This document shows positions 24,575 through 36,854 of a stretch of DNA of 64,000 bases, piece by piece (position 1 is the first letter of the stretch; every line of letters starts with the position of its first letter). Location: contig JASANC010002312.1 in assembly GCA_030248135.1 (NCBI GenBank), positions 1-64,000 of the forward strand, written 5' to 3'. This DNA is from Theristus sp. LFF4_11 (taxonomy: Eukaryota > Nematoda > Chromadorea > Monhysterida > Xyalidae). Position numbers and translations under genes: made by a program. The notes beneath the pieces are model-generated. The model was given only the letters and a program-made list of their open reading frames with translations. It was not told the origin of the DNA and made no database searches.

Positions 24575-27500
24575 CAACCCGCGCAGGACCCGTTTGTTGT
24601 TGCAGTGAAACGTTTATATGGTGAAATGATGACATACTATGCTGCTTTTGAATTTTATTATTGTTGCATGAATGGAATCGCTCCATCCCATTCATGGTGG
24701 CAAAGCGACGGCGCTTTTTTGGCGCCATATTTGCATTCGGACATGCTATTCGTCTTTTTTGTCAACGGTATGAGTATAATATTTATGTAGGTCACAACTT
24801 CATGCGATGATGCATACATTACACAATTGTGCATTTGAAAGATGTGGTATGAAATAATGGTATGTACATATGTACAGAAGCTGCTTAATTTTAATTAAAG
24901 ATTAAAGACAACTCAGTTGGGGGTTGAAGTATATCAGGTAGACCACTAGCAAAGCAACATTTGCTAATTGAAATTGTCGTCTTCGTAATGAAAAACGGTG
25001 ATCAGTACACAGCGTGACTTGAAATTTTACTTTTTAAAGTTAGAACAATTTTTAATTTCAAACTTTTCAAATGGTACACTTCAATGTATTCTTATGAAAA
25101 AAACACACGAACACGTGTTGCTCTTATAATCACATTCAATAATGGCAAATAAAAAAATTTAATAACAGATTATATATAAATCCTGATGAAGGAAGATAGC
25201 TGAGATATATTTAGCTGAGATACAGGGTGGTTGAAACAAACTTGACGAAACGAAGTGCGTCTCTCTCTTACGCCTCACGGTCCTTCAAGATTCGAAAAGA
25301 GAGAACTCCGATGAATTTTTAATCCATTTGCGCTCGTTACTATTACTATTTTTTGATTTCAATGCAGTACCGCATCTAATAACGCTGATACAGCCAACAG
25401 GCAACACCTTATCAAAGCGTATATGTACATACATTCGCATTGCGGATTTCAGGCATATATTTGAAATGAAATTGAAATGTACGCTCATGTGTTTCTTATA
25501 AATACTACATTCAGTGTATAATACAGTCGTAGTGCCATACTCATAGTTGAGTAACCACTACACTAACTGTACAATGTGCCGCCAACTCAAGCGGAAGCAT
25601 TAGTAAACCTCATTGGATTTAACGCCTCAAGCTTTGGAATTATTCACAAGTACACATGTACCACAGACTTGACTACTGTTCAGATGCACTTATAGAAGTT
25701 CAAGTAACATGCAGAACAGTATGGAATGAATTTCAATTGTATTAGCGTTCAGAGTGGCTTTTCAAATAGGTTTATCCAACAGTTCCAATTGCAAATACCA
25801 TATAAAAAACGGAAAACTGGTTTACAAATTCCCCGCAACAGGTGATTCGCCGTTGGTCTTTGTGCCGCTGCTTGTGACTCTGGGGTATATCCAGGAGGTG
25901 GAATTAAAAGCGGAATTTGCTAGCTATAATTTGCTATACTTTTATTGAGAAATTTTCAATTAAGGTTCCGGCTATTTTTGTTGTGGTGCAACGTTTTTTT
26001 GATTATACACGCTACGATGATTTCAACAGATGAGAAAACCAGCATTATTCAAATTTGTTTTCCTGCATTTTTAACGTGTGAATGCCTTTTTGGTAAAATG
26101 TCAACGTTGTTATTACGACCAAGTTTTGGCAAGGACGCCACCGATTTTTTTTGTCTGCAGTGAAAAGCAAACCAAAAGCTAGTGATATATAAGTGACTTA
26201 CACTGGTTAACTGGCAAAAACATTGTAACCCAGGTAACGAATAAATTTTCTTTACGTATTACAGTACAGTATTACCCCCATTAAACTCCCCCCACCACCA
26301 TTAATCCCCCCCACCAATAAACCTCCACCCCCACGACAAGTTTCCGAATAATCCCCCCACAAATAATCCCCCACGGGGGTTAATTGGAAACCTGTTTGAA
26401 AAACATACAGTGTACCCAGCGAATTCAGTGGCTGAATGCAGTGACATCCCAGCGAATTCAGTGGCTGAATGCAGTGACATTGGTGAAATTGTGCTACCAA
26501 AGGCCCCAAAGGGATGAGTTATTGGTAATTTCATTACAAAAGGCTGTTACAAAAGGAAATCTCTGTGAAAAGTAGAAGTTTCTGCGACTTTCTTGTCTGC
26601 CATGCAAGGTATTTTTGCCATTTTTCAACAAATCCCCACCCCTAGAATTTGTTTGTAAATAAGCCCCCCCCACCAATAATCCCCCCCCACCAATAAACCC
26701 CCACCCCTAAAAGTCGCTGACGTATTAATCCCCCATGGGGGTTTATTGGAGGTAATACGGTATGATTACGAGTACTGTATCTGTCAGACAGTAAATGTTT
26801 AAAATATATGCCTTTCAACCTTTCTATAGCACATATCTGAATACAATAAAACCGACTTTTGGTAAAAGGTGTTGGACCATGCAAAAACCGCGCTTTTTTA
26901 AGACTTACAAAAAACTTTTATGCATAAAAAATAGAGAAATGCTCAAACCCAAACTAAAGCTGCCTCCAGTATTACTTGTGCCAAACACGAAAAATCGGAA
27001 AATGCGCACATTATTATTGGTGCGCTAAACTTTTTTGCAGCCTGTCACAGAGTGTTACGTTAAATGAGCGTTACATTGCTGGCCCACTGGGGAAAGAATG
27101 GTGTTTCTGCATCGTGGTTTTTTGAAACCGGAAAGTAGTGTATGTAGGTGCTGTTTTCCCGTTTTAGAAAACTGATTTTTCCATGTCCGCCCGCCCGGCC
27201 CGTGTGGCAAAAAAAGCTAATTATGTCATGCCAAACGAAAATGATGTTTGCAAGTAAAAAATGGCATGTATAGCATGGTTGATTGGTTGGACTGGGTGAC
27301 TAAGAACTGGAAACACATGTTTCAAGACTCAAGAAAAACACAAAAAATCAGTTTACAGTTTACAGTTTTTCAAACAGCAAAACAGTTTTATACACGCTCC
27401 GATAAAAATGTCGATTTTTCTGTTTCATAGCCTTTTTATCTCGCTTGTAATAAATAATGCCCTGAAAAGCGGGAACTTGCGCGAAGGCGAAACAGAACAA

Positions 27501-30500
27501 AAGAAAACACAAAACTAAACAGTCAAACCTTGCAACCTAGCATGACACCGAATAAATACGATTTCAGTTTTTAAACTGGGAACCGTTTTGAGGATAAAAA
27601 TTTTCCGGCGTTTGTGCCCACACACTTCAGTGAGAGGCTGGGGATACAATTTTGTTGCATAAAACTCATAAAACTCATAAAAACTCATGACACGTCTATG
27701 TCTGGGTGCTTTGGTGCGTTTCGAAATAAAATTTAGTGTAACGATATAAAACACCGGAACTATAGAAACATGGCGCACGGCTTTTTATCGTCATCTTTGG
27801 TCTCATTTTGCACAATTGTTATCTATGCCCTTAAATCTTGTCCATGACGGACTTTCCAGTGGAATCAAGCTCTATTGATACACACAGGAGTATTACATTT
27901 GAGTTCATGAAATTTCGTTCATTTTTACGCTTGTTGATCAAATCTTTATGGAGCAGTTTCACTGAGGATGTGTGTAAAAGTCAGTGAGCGTTTTATCAGT
28001 TCAGCTTCGAGGTCACGATGTAGACGGGTGGCTGTAAAATTTTTAAAACGTGACAGTTTCTAAAATGATATATTGACACTCAAAGCTTGTCCAAAGCAAT
28101 GATTGAAATGGTTATGCTGAATGTCCAGCGCTATGGCAACTTATTTTATTGGTTCTTGAGAAAAAGCTACATACAATGTAGAAGACAGCTGCGGTCACCG
28201 CTAGCCGAGCGAAATACCCGGCAAAGCGAAAAGTCCTAGTTGGAAGACAGAGCAATGTGTCATGATAACACGGTGATATTTGCGCAGTCACAAACGAACA
28301 ACCAACACGCGCGCGGCACACAGGCGTGCCTGAATGTTTGTCAGTACCTGTGTTACTACTAGGACTAGGACCTACCAGGACCTTATCCACTACTTGCGAT
28401 GATAGTCCTCAGAAAAAAAGTTAAAAAAACGCTGCTTTTTCCAAGCGATCTCACAATTATTTCTGATAGAAAATGAACAGAAAAAATGCATGCCGGCAGC
28501 AATGTTAATGGCGAAAATGTACACAACAAATCTGACGCAGAGACAAATTCCATTCATACAAGTACCGCCCGAAATTGCTTTCCAAGCAAAAGCAGTCACC
28601 CCACACGGAACTCAAACTGATGAGCGCACTAGCGCAGAGATTTTAGAAGCCGCCGCTTTTCCGAAATAAACATCAGCATGGCCGAATAATAAAATGGGGT
28701 CATGATTTCTGGCTTCTGCTTAGCACATGTGCGCTGTTAAATTATTCGTAGCCATGTTGTTGAGAAATATATATGGAGGACCTTGGAACTGTTGCGGAAT
28801 GAGCCCGATTTTGATTTGAGTATATTTCGCTTAAAATAGCTAGCAGAGGTTCCAAACGCAAAACCAATACGCGAAGAAACACACAAAGATTACTATGTTG
28901 TTCTGTTCCTCGTCATTCAAGTTTTTGTACAGACCAGTTTCTGAGAATAATGCATTCAATCACGGATGCAAAATCATACAGGAAATTAGCGAATTATTGG
29001 CACAGTCAGGATCGAGTTTCTCATTCACCGGAGTTGCACACATTTTCTGTTTTTTGCGGGCTCAAAATAAAAAAAACGAATAAAACAGTTTTTTTAAACC
29101 TTGAGACTCCCGACATTGAAAGAAAAGTCGTTGGCAAGAATACTTCAACACTAAAAATTTAAAGAACTGCTGAAAAGCAAAAAAATCAAAATTTTGACTT
29201 GTGACGCACCAATTGACCAGCGAATTCCAATTCAGCTTTTATCAAGTACTGCCTGAGTGGAACCTTGAATACACCGAGTAGCGCTAATAGTCAACTCAAA
29301 AGTCAAACAGCAAGCCATGAAGTGAAAAAAGCGATCTAACCCCGAGAGAGGTCACACAGAAATCCGATGCAGAAAAACAGAAATAATTCAATTGCACTAT
29401 TTCGCTGGAGTGGATGTTTGGATCAAACCGGATAAGATTGCCCAATTTGAGCCGTGCTTTTTTCTACCCCATTTGCATGCCAAATTGGCTGTATACACAA
29501 GTTAGCTTGAAAAAAACCGGAAAGAAACGAATGTTTTGGCTGGATTTTGAGCCAAGAACATGGAACGTCCTTTTCCCAAGTTTCATACAGAAAAGTGTTA
29601 AATCGGAAGGTCTGCCAAGTCAACCATATTCGTTCATTGGTCGTGCCAGCTATAAGTTAACCAATCAGCATACGATTAGATCTTAACGTTTGAACGCAGA
29701 AAGGAAAGGTGTTTGCTCGAAACGCCCAGGTATTTTGATCTGGGTCAAACAAACAACACAAATAAAATTTCTTGACTATTTTTACAATCGCGTCTTGACC
29801 TTTTCGCGAGGTGTGATGATGTGTGTTTTACATGCTTGTTTTGCGTTCTGGCTTATCAGTGAAAGTCATAAAATGAACTGGTCCCTCCCACGATAAATAA
29901 AAATCTGTCGAGAACGGAATATTGTACACATGTAAAGGTTGTTGGTTTAAACCTGTCACTTTGTTTTGCACGGAGCATGCGAATCTTTGAATTACAGTAC
30001 GAAGAACAAATGTATCAAGTTTGGTTGAAATCGAACAGCCCCTTTGTGGCGGAATATACTCTCTTGAAACTGTAGCTGTGTATTCTGCGAAAGAAAATGA
30101 CGGGTTCAAACAAACATAATGTACAACAAAACTGATGTGATAAACAATTATACAAGTAAACCGTTGCCGTTTCACCGGACATCTTTTGCTTGATTTTTGT
30201 GGCGTTTAAAATTTATAAAATATTTTATTATATTTTTAATTTATAATTTTATTTTATTGAAAACTTTATTACAAAATCAAAATGCACATTGAAGCTTTGA
30301 AAAAGTATAGGAATTCAATGCCCGTGAAACACACACACAAAAATTAGTTTTCAAAGGCAAGTGTATGTACAATAGTTTGCAAATGTGTGCAATCTGGGGG
30401 ATCAAATAACAACGCAAACCATAAGGGTGAGTGGTGTGGATTTCAAAATTATAATTTTGAGAAGACAACACTATTGCATATTGACTAAATTTCCGGACTT

Positions 30501-33309
30501 TTTCAGAATGCAATTTCCAGTTGTTTTATGCAGAACAAAATGAGGATGCGATTTTTAAATAAAATCAACGTTATTTTAAACATTGTGCTTAATCAAAGCC
30601 CAGCGCCGGCTAAAATCAAAAGCAACAATCATTTTTTACAGCACTCCTGAGAACACCCACACGATGTCTGATATATGTCATTGAAATCAAAAGAACCATT
30701 GACACGTGTTCATAATATTGCGGTTAAGCTGGATTTAAAGATTATTATATATTCCGAAAAATATATGCTGATCCACGCTTCAAGACACACATGTAACATG
30801 CAAATATGTTATGACATGTTTATGCGTTATCTGTACATGTACATTGTATGTACGTGTTATGTACCTCTTTATACATCCACGTATATTTTTAACAAGACCA
30901 ATCTGATCAAGAGCAATAAAACGGGCTCAGCCTGATTCAAATTTTTGACAGGGTGGACCGAAAGTGATTATTTACTGGAATAGTGTTCAGGCAGGTTTGT
31001 CTCGCCGAAAATGTTTGAAGTTGCGAAAATAAGAAAAGTGCATATCATACAGCTCTGCGAATGAAACGGTTTTAGCAAACGAGGTATTTTCATGCATTTG
31101 TAAATCTGTACAATACATATATGTACACGACGCTGTTTCTTTATTTTTTATCAAACACCCTGTGCATGTGCTAACGGTACATTTGCACATGTTCAAAACA
31201 TAATAATTATACTAATCATGTCTCAGTTAATTATCTTCAGCCCTTATTATGTTACGTTTCTCGGTTTCATGCTTTTCAAATCAAAATAATTTTTGAGCGC
31301 AGTCTGAGGTTCCGTGTAGATATACAGTGTACATCATGCGTTCCCCATTTCCACGTGTGCGATTATTGTGGATGAAGATTTTTCGCCAGCTTTTTCTAAT
31401 TATTGCAAAACATGCGGGCAACTGCTGAAGGATATTAATGTTGATTGTGTAGTTCTGATTATCACAATCATCATGCGTGAAAATAATGTTATCATGGCAA
31501 AGGTTTGAGATTGTGGTGAATATGTTTGAGATCATAAGGTTCATATCCTTCTTGATACACGCAGAATGTTGATTGCAAGTAAGTGGTTGATAATGTCGAT
31601 TATGTCGGGTCTCTAATAGCATTCGTCAACACCATCAGCGACAAAAAAGTTGACAAAGAAATCAGACATGTACTGCACATAGCCGCCAAACCGCTCAAGA
31701 TCGATTATAGAATAAAACGAGAAGTAAAACCACTTTCTTCACTTTAAAACGTTTCACACTACATCTTGATATTCTTTTTCACATGACTTGTCTTCATGTT
31801 CTCTCTTCTGCAGTTGCTTCTTCGGCAGAGATCATCATCAACAACAGCAACTGCTTTCTGTAAACCTCCATTCACATGTTCCAGAGAGGCACTTTCGGTG
31901 GGTCACAACACAACGCACAACCCTGTCATGAAAGCAGCGAAGAGCATGAGTTGGCTGCCGTTACCGCCATTTCTAGACCTTAAAGAAATTAGAATCGAAC
32001 GCTTCTTCCCGACGAAGTTGGCGTTATGTTCGTCGAAAGCGTTCTTTTTTCACGTCTATTCCTTTATTTCCTCTTTCTACTGAAGCGGACGCCGTTTTGT
32101 TGTCGCGCGACAACATGCTGTTGGAACATGTGTACTGTGGTTTCGCAGTTTAGCAGTTGTACAAACCACCTTCAAGGCATATTTTTCCACTAAAAACAAC
32201 AAGAACAACAGCAATAAATCGCTAAATACTGAAAACAACATAAAATATCCGCCACCAACACTCACGAATTCCGAGCGAGCTAGTCGTGTCAAAGTAGGGG
32301 AGAAGTTCATGTGCAAACAATTTAGTTTGTTCTTGCGGCGATTTTTTATTCGTAGCTGGTTTTCGTTTTGTGTGCGTAGATTTGTAGCAAACTGCTGGAT
32401 TATTACCGAGGACACCCGGAAATGTTGAGCAACTTGGTTACCGGTGATCAAACTGTCCTGAGCGGCCGTGGCTTCACTGATTCAGTTCGACTAACGTTGT
32501 TCTGGGATCTATTTGGTGATGTTTCGTTATTGTTCGTTTTTCCCGATCCCCTGTGTCATCAGAATACTGGGGCTAAAGCACCATTCATGGAGGTTGAAGC
32601 GCGCTGACGCGCGTCATTTCGCTACACATTCACGAAACAAAAAAACAGCGCGCTTCAGCGCGCTTCAGTTTTTGGAGCATACGCACATTCACACGCACGC
32701 TCATGTTAGCGCGCGTCAACGCGCGTCAACGCGCTTCAGCGCGCGCGTGCATGACTGGGCCTTAAGCCTAACGATGAGCCCGAACTCGAGCTCAATCCTG
32801 AGCTAAGGCCTTAACCTAAGGCAAAGCTAAATCTAATATGCCTAAGCCTAAGCCAGAGCCTAAGCCTAAGCCTAAGCCTAAACTTAAGCCTAAGCCTAAA
32901 CTAAGCCTGAGCCATAACCTAAGCTTGAGCCTAATCCTAAGCCTAAAAAACAAATACTTTACAGTGTTTAGAATTTTGTTGTCAGGAGATCAATAATCAA
33001 GCGGTGTTTAGGTTATTTAACAGCTAAAACAATGCAGGCCCACTGCTAGTCACTTTTGACGACGCGACCGAACTGACAGGGTCACCGCTGTCCGACTTCG
33101 ACGGTTGGAACTTCACGTCGCACGGTCAAAAGCGTCGCAGACAGAGACGTCGTCGACGACAACGACAGGCGTACGCGGAGCACCTGCGAACGCTGCGTAC
33201 CAACGTCGACCATTGCCGGCCGGAATCAAGCGGACGGAAACTGCTGTTGCTGCACGACAACGCGCGGTGGTACTTGACCGAGCGGGACCGGGGCAACATA
33301 AAACGGTGA
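24575..33309 (+). CDS. Probable 3' exons of the MIF4G-domain gene
   Basis: Three further plus-strand exons complete a MIF4G fold. The first starts at 24575 in phase 0, matching the open end at 15675, and reads QPAQDPFVVAVKRLYG, like the AVKLLKLTG helix of PAIP1; its 3' end is ambiguous (24620 or about 24702). The second, 32388-32515 (KLLDYYRGHPEML, then GFTDSVRLTLFWDLFG), resembles the next helix pair. The third, 33038-33309, joins it in phase and ends at TGA after a basic stretch (KRRRQRRRRRQRQ) and a Lys/Arg-rich C-terminus. The junction 32515/33038 is well supported; linking these to the first seven exons is inference. If correct, the gene spans 23 kb and encloses three other genes. Confidence 0.5.
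24703..32387. other. Long intron or intergenic region, mostly featureless
   Basis: Contains one MITE (26267-26760) and nothing else identified. ORFs such as 25754-25948 and 29414-29686 (plus) have no recognised domain. If the MIF4G model is right, this is a 7.7 kb intron. A single CAGGGTGGTTGAAAC sequence after TA at about 25225 resembles a mariner terminus, but no partner end was found. Confidence 0.3.
26267..26760. mobile_element. MITE, CCGTATTACCCCC family, copy 2
   Basis: Same family as 16282: left end CAGTATTACCCCC, right end GGTAATACGG, TA on both sides. It differs by an internal tandem duplication of a 33-bp unit around CCCAGCGAATTCAGTGGCTG (about 26415-26480). Confidence 0.8.
32595..32752. 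repeat. GCGCGTCA/GCGCTTCAG-rich cluster
   Basis: Repeated GCGCGTCA, GCGCGCTTCA and alternating GC/CG steps in an otherwise AT-rich intron. It directly precedes the telomere-like repeat and lies between the last two MIF4G-gene exons. Confidence 0.5.
32757..32946. repeat. Degenerate interstitial telomere-like repeat (GCCTAA)n
   Basis: About 190 bp of imperfect CCTAAG/GCCTAA hexamers, best at 32836-32900. The complement is TTAGGC, the telomere unit of nematodes (established knowledge). The copies are diverged, so this is an old internal tract, not a functional chromosome end. Confidence 0.65.
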
Positions 33310-34502
33310 ATTATTACAAAGTGGCGCGCAGAACAAAGCGATCGAACAAATAATGAACTGCGCAAGAGTTAGACCGAAGAGGCCGAAGCAAAGGACGTCT
33401 TACCACGGCAAACGGTGAAACAAAAATAACAAGGCCGAGGATCACGGAAAAAGATTCATTGCTACATAATCGAAATAAATACAGTACATGAAGTTCGCTG
33501 TTTGCGGTTTCGCCAGGTAGACGCATACCGCGGTGACTAATGACTAAGTTCGAACAATGACTAAGATTCTGGGCTGTGTGCCACATTTAGTCAAATCAAT
33601 GTTTTTTTTTTCACTTTCCATAAAACCCTTCTCCAGAGACTTTGTACAATGCCCAATGAGTTTTACATTCCACTCCACAACCGCAGAATCAAAAGCATTT
33701 CAGCTGTGGTTTCATCAATCTGATCCACCCAACCCATTCGTTCGATCTCTCACCATCGCACTCCATTCTGTTCCCATTGCTGGCGACCGAATTCTCAGCC
33801 AATCAGCGTGTCTATCGTGATGACGAACTGTTTCACAGAGCGTTGATTGGTTGGCTGGACAGCAGAGATCAGAAGTTTTACTCGGATGCTTTACTGAGCT
33901 TGCCGGAACGTTGGAGAAAATGTGTCGAGTCAAAGGGATGCAGTGTTTGAGCGATTGTTTTTTCTTATTTGGGAAAGTTTTGCTGTGCTTATTTTTCAAG
34001 TTTCTATAATGATTTTCAAACCATGTTTCAGAGCATTACTGATGGTTCATTTCAGAACCGAAGTTCCAGTCATTAATTCAAACGGTATACATGCAGTGCG
34101 GGTATTATTAATCCTTCATTGCTTCTAACTCGCGAACGCGCAACTAATTTTGCTGAACTTCTTTTAAAAATGAAGAGATACCAAAAAGGATCTAACTCAG
34201 AAATCTGTGCACTTTTACCAGAAACCAATTGAACAAGAAATATTTATACTGGGATTTTGATTAACACAAAATAAACTTTGCTTCGAATGGAATGACTTTC
34301 AAGTTAAAAACAAAAAATGGACTGCCAACTCAACACAAAAAAACGGAGTCAGAACCACATACATTGTACATTGTGTGCACACGGTTTGGCTGAGAAATTG
34401 ACAAAACTCAATGAGATAAATTTTTAAATAAACACGAAGCAAAAACTCACCAAGTACTAACCGAGATTTGGAAATGACCATCTTGGTATTGTCATTTTTT
34501 TA
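33310..34502. other. Intergenic stretch between convergent genes
   Basis: It lies between the 3' end of the MIF4G-gene terminal exon (plus) and the KCTD-like gene (minus). No gene is recognised. Several CCAATCAGC/GATTGGTTGG motifs occur at 33797-33855. Confidence 0.35.
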
Positions 34503-34690
34503 GGTTCTGCGACTCAATGGCTTTGCAGACGTAGAAAGGAAGTTGGTTTCAGTCTTTATGTGGCAATTTAAAATCGCCCAAGTGACTTGGTCCTATTTAG
34601 GGGACTCGGATCACTTTGCCAATTTTGAATTCCCGCGTCATGCATGAAATTGGTTACCTATACTATGCGCCATTGAGTCTCGAAACGAAA
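34503..34690 (+). mobile_element. MITE of the GTTCTGCGACTCAATG family
   Basis: Well-preserved plus-oriented copy: GGTTCTGCGACTCAATGGC at the left, core CCTATTTAGGGGACTCGGAT and TTGAATTCCCGCGTCATGCA, CATTGAGTCTCGAAAC at the right. Confidence 0.7.
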
Positions 34691-34902
34691 ATGAAAGATC
34701 ATTAAAGCATCAAAGTATTTTCATCATTTTTTCTGTTTTAGTGAAGTAATCAAAACAAGACTAAATAATGTTGCGACCGGGCGGATGTTTTGACTTGTCA
34801 CTGTTACTAACGCTAGTGTTTTGTCATGAACGCATTTTTTACCAGCAATGCGTCATTGCCAAATGCCAATTCATGAATGCACCCTTGTTGAAAAACCTCT
34901 TC

Positions 34903-36854
34903 TCATCTCTGAAACACATATTCACTATAGTGCATCCATCGGTCCTCCTCCGTCATGCCGCGCGCCATGCCGCCGGCGTCGCCCGGAGTTCCGCCCGAAT
35001 TTGCGCCGGTCGCCGAACTGCCGACCATTCGGTAGCCGACGTTCGCGAGACAATCGAACGCCTGCTCGACGCACGTGTGCTTCAGGTAGAAGCGCGCCGT
35101 GTACCGTGCGTCGCGGCCGATGCCGTGGTCGGGGTCACTGCAGCGCAGTGGAAAATTTGGGTAAAAATGGTCAAATGATGTCCAGAATGGTTCCGGTGTC
35201 TTCCGGTTTTTCTTGAGAAAAATTTAAATAAAGAGATTGCTCTGAATAGAAGTAAAAAAATGGCCAAAAAGGGTCAAGCATCAAAAACGTCATGGGACCG
35301 TAAAATAAATGGGTTAAAAAGGGTCAAAGGCCGAACCGGGTCAGATATACTAAGCGGGTTAGGAGGGCCAAAGACCAAAAACAGGGTCACAGTGTCAAAT
35401 TTTACCCAAGGGCCAAAGGGTAAAAAGGGTCACACAAGCTAATGCCAAAAGGGTCAAGTGTGGCTCAAACCAGAGCGGGTCCAAAGGACACGTCTGAAAA
35501 GTGTTTCTGGGTCTAAAAACGAGGTCATAACCGGGGACTCAATGTATAGGCACGTAATGACAGAGAAAACTCGATGGGCGCCCTACTCAGTGGCGTTCTA
35601 TACACTTCTCTGAGTTAGCCCTGGTAAAAACATTGCCCAAAAATCCCAACAACCCCAACAACAACCGGGACAGTCCAACCGAGTCTCGTTCAAAGTGTCG
35701 CCGAACGCCTCGCGCAGCAGTTGCACTCGCCCGGCCACAATGACGCGAGCGATCTTGCGAAAGTTCGCCTCGCCGGCGCCGGCCATCCCTTGACGGCCGA
35801 AACTGAACGTTCCATGGTAGCTGACCGTGATGAAACCGGACGTGTCGAGGTCTGAAAGCACTGGTAAAATTTAGAACAAAAGCTCCAGGCGCATTTGCAG
35901 GAGAAATGTGCATGCAGGATCGATTATTTGCCTTGATTTTGCGGTGTGTTTTCCAATCAAACGGGACTTTTCTTGTGAAAAAAACTGGCAAAAGTTAGCA
36001 AAAGCGATACCTGTATTGCATGTGAATCAGCACTTGCTACAGCACTACAAAACGCAATCACTGACGACCAATCAGCGCACTGCACTTACATATAGCCAAC
36101 GAATGAATACCAAGGCCACAATGACTATCAACAAGGCAAAAATAAACATAAGATTCAAAAATGAACACACATGAACAAAAGTTTCAAAAAAACGAGAAAA
36201 AAACTTAAAATTACCGGCAACACAGTTCTCACTAGTTCGCTCATCAGTCAGTCGTGTGTCAGCCAATAATGCCGAAAGTCCAAAGAACTCGAGCTCCCGT
36301 TTCACGGCGGTCTGCTCTGATTTCGGCAGTTCGAGAAACGCGGGTGATTTTTGATGGCGGTTGGAATCGGGACTGGAGATGTTTTTTTGTTCGAAGTCAT
36401 CCGTGTTTGATTGCTCGTTCACGGCGACCGCTTTGTGGTCTCTGAGCAGCTGCAGGACGTGCCGGAACACGAGGCCGTCGCGGTCGATGAATAGACGCCC
36501 GCAGCGATCGTGCACAATCGGCAAGTCGGCGGAGTCTGGAGTTTTTTTTTAATTTTTGTTTTTTTTGTTGCTAGCTAGATTGCGTGCCTAGATTGCGCAG
36601 TGTCGGTTTACGCTATACAGTGATGATAACGCGTTGATTAACTCAAACAAAAATATTGCCAAATCAACTACAAAGACGTTTCCTCCGTAGTCGTCGCACA
36701 CACCTGCGTTCGCAGTTTTTGCGCCGCGACATCGCTCAATCCATTTCTGCAACTTCGAACCCTCAATCGCAGTCAGCACTTTCGCGGAAGAATTGTAAAT
36801 TTCTCCACCAACATTTAACTCGATCAGTTGATTGTTATTCTCCGTGGAATTCAT
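34903..36854 (-). CDS. KCTD8/12/16-like protein (BTB-T1 plus H1 domain)
   Basis: Four exons with consistent phases: 36704-36854 (ATG), 36215-36535, 35680-35851 and 34903-35137 (stop TGA), giving 292 residues. The N-terminal T1/BTB domain starts LIELNVGGEIYNSSAKVL and includes RLFIDRDGLVFRHVLQLLRD and ELEFFGLSALL. The C-terminal H1-type domain (SGFITVSYHGTFSFGRQG, KIARVIVAGRVQLLREAFGD, TLNETRDPDHG, ARYTARFYLKHTCVEQAFD, WMHYSEYVFQR) is diagnostic of KCTD8/12/16. In vertebrates these are auxiliary subunits of GABA-B receptors; the role here is inferred by homology only. The last intron carries a 5'-truncated SINE whose tail ends 13 bp from the exon, and GGGTCA-rich DNA. Confidence 0.9.
35245..35500 (+). 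repeat. Degenerate AAAGGGTCA-type repeat
   Basis: GGGTCA occurs about nine times, often as AAAAGGGTCA, together with related GGGTTA and GGGCCAAAG words, in the last intron of the KCTD-like gene. The spacing is irregular. It is an old tandem repeat or a cluster of nuclear-receptor half-site-like words; the sequence alone does not decide. Confidence 0.45.
35530..35667 (+). mobile_element. tRNA-derived SINE, 5'-truncated copy
   Basis: Only the tail is present: GGCACGTAATGACAGAG, AAACTCGATGGGCGCCC, TCTGAGTTAGCCCTGG and AAAAATCCC, followed by a CAACAACCCCAACAAC tail. It lies antisense in the KCTD-like intron, just inside the donor at 35679. Confidence 0.75.

Noticed and set aside
29414..29686. 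90-codon plus-strand ORF
   Set aside because: Protein-like composition but no recognised domain, ATG-independent support or neighbouring exon; left unannotated.
33215..33309. HDNAR as a mariner transposase motif (LLLLHDNARWYLTERD)
   Set aside because: The residues after HDNAR do not follow the transposase pattern, there are no flanking inverted repeats, and the exon joins in phase to the one at 32388.
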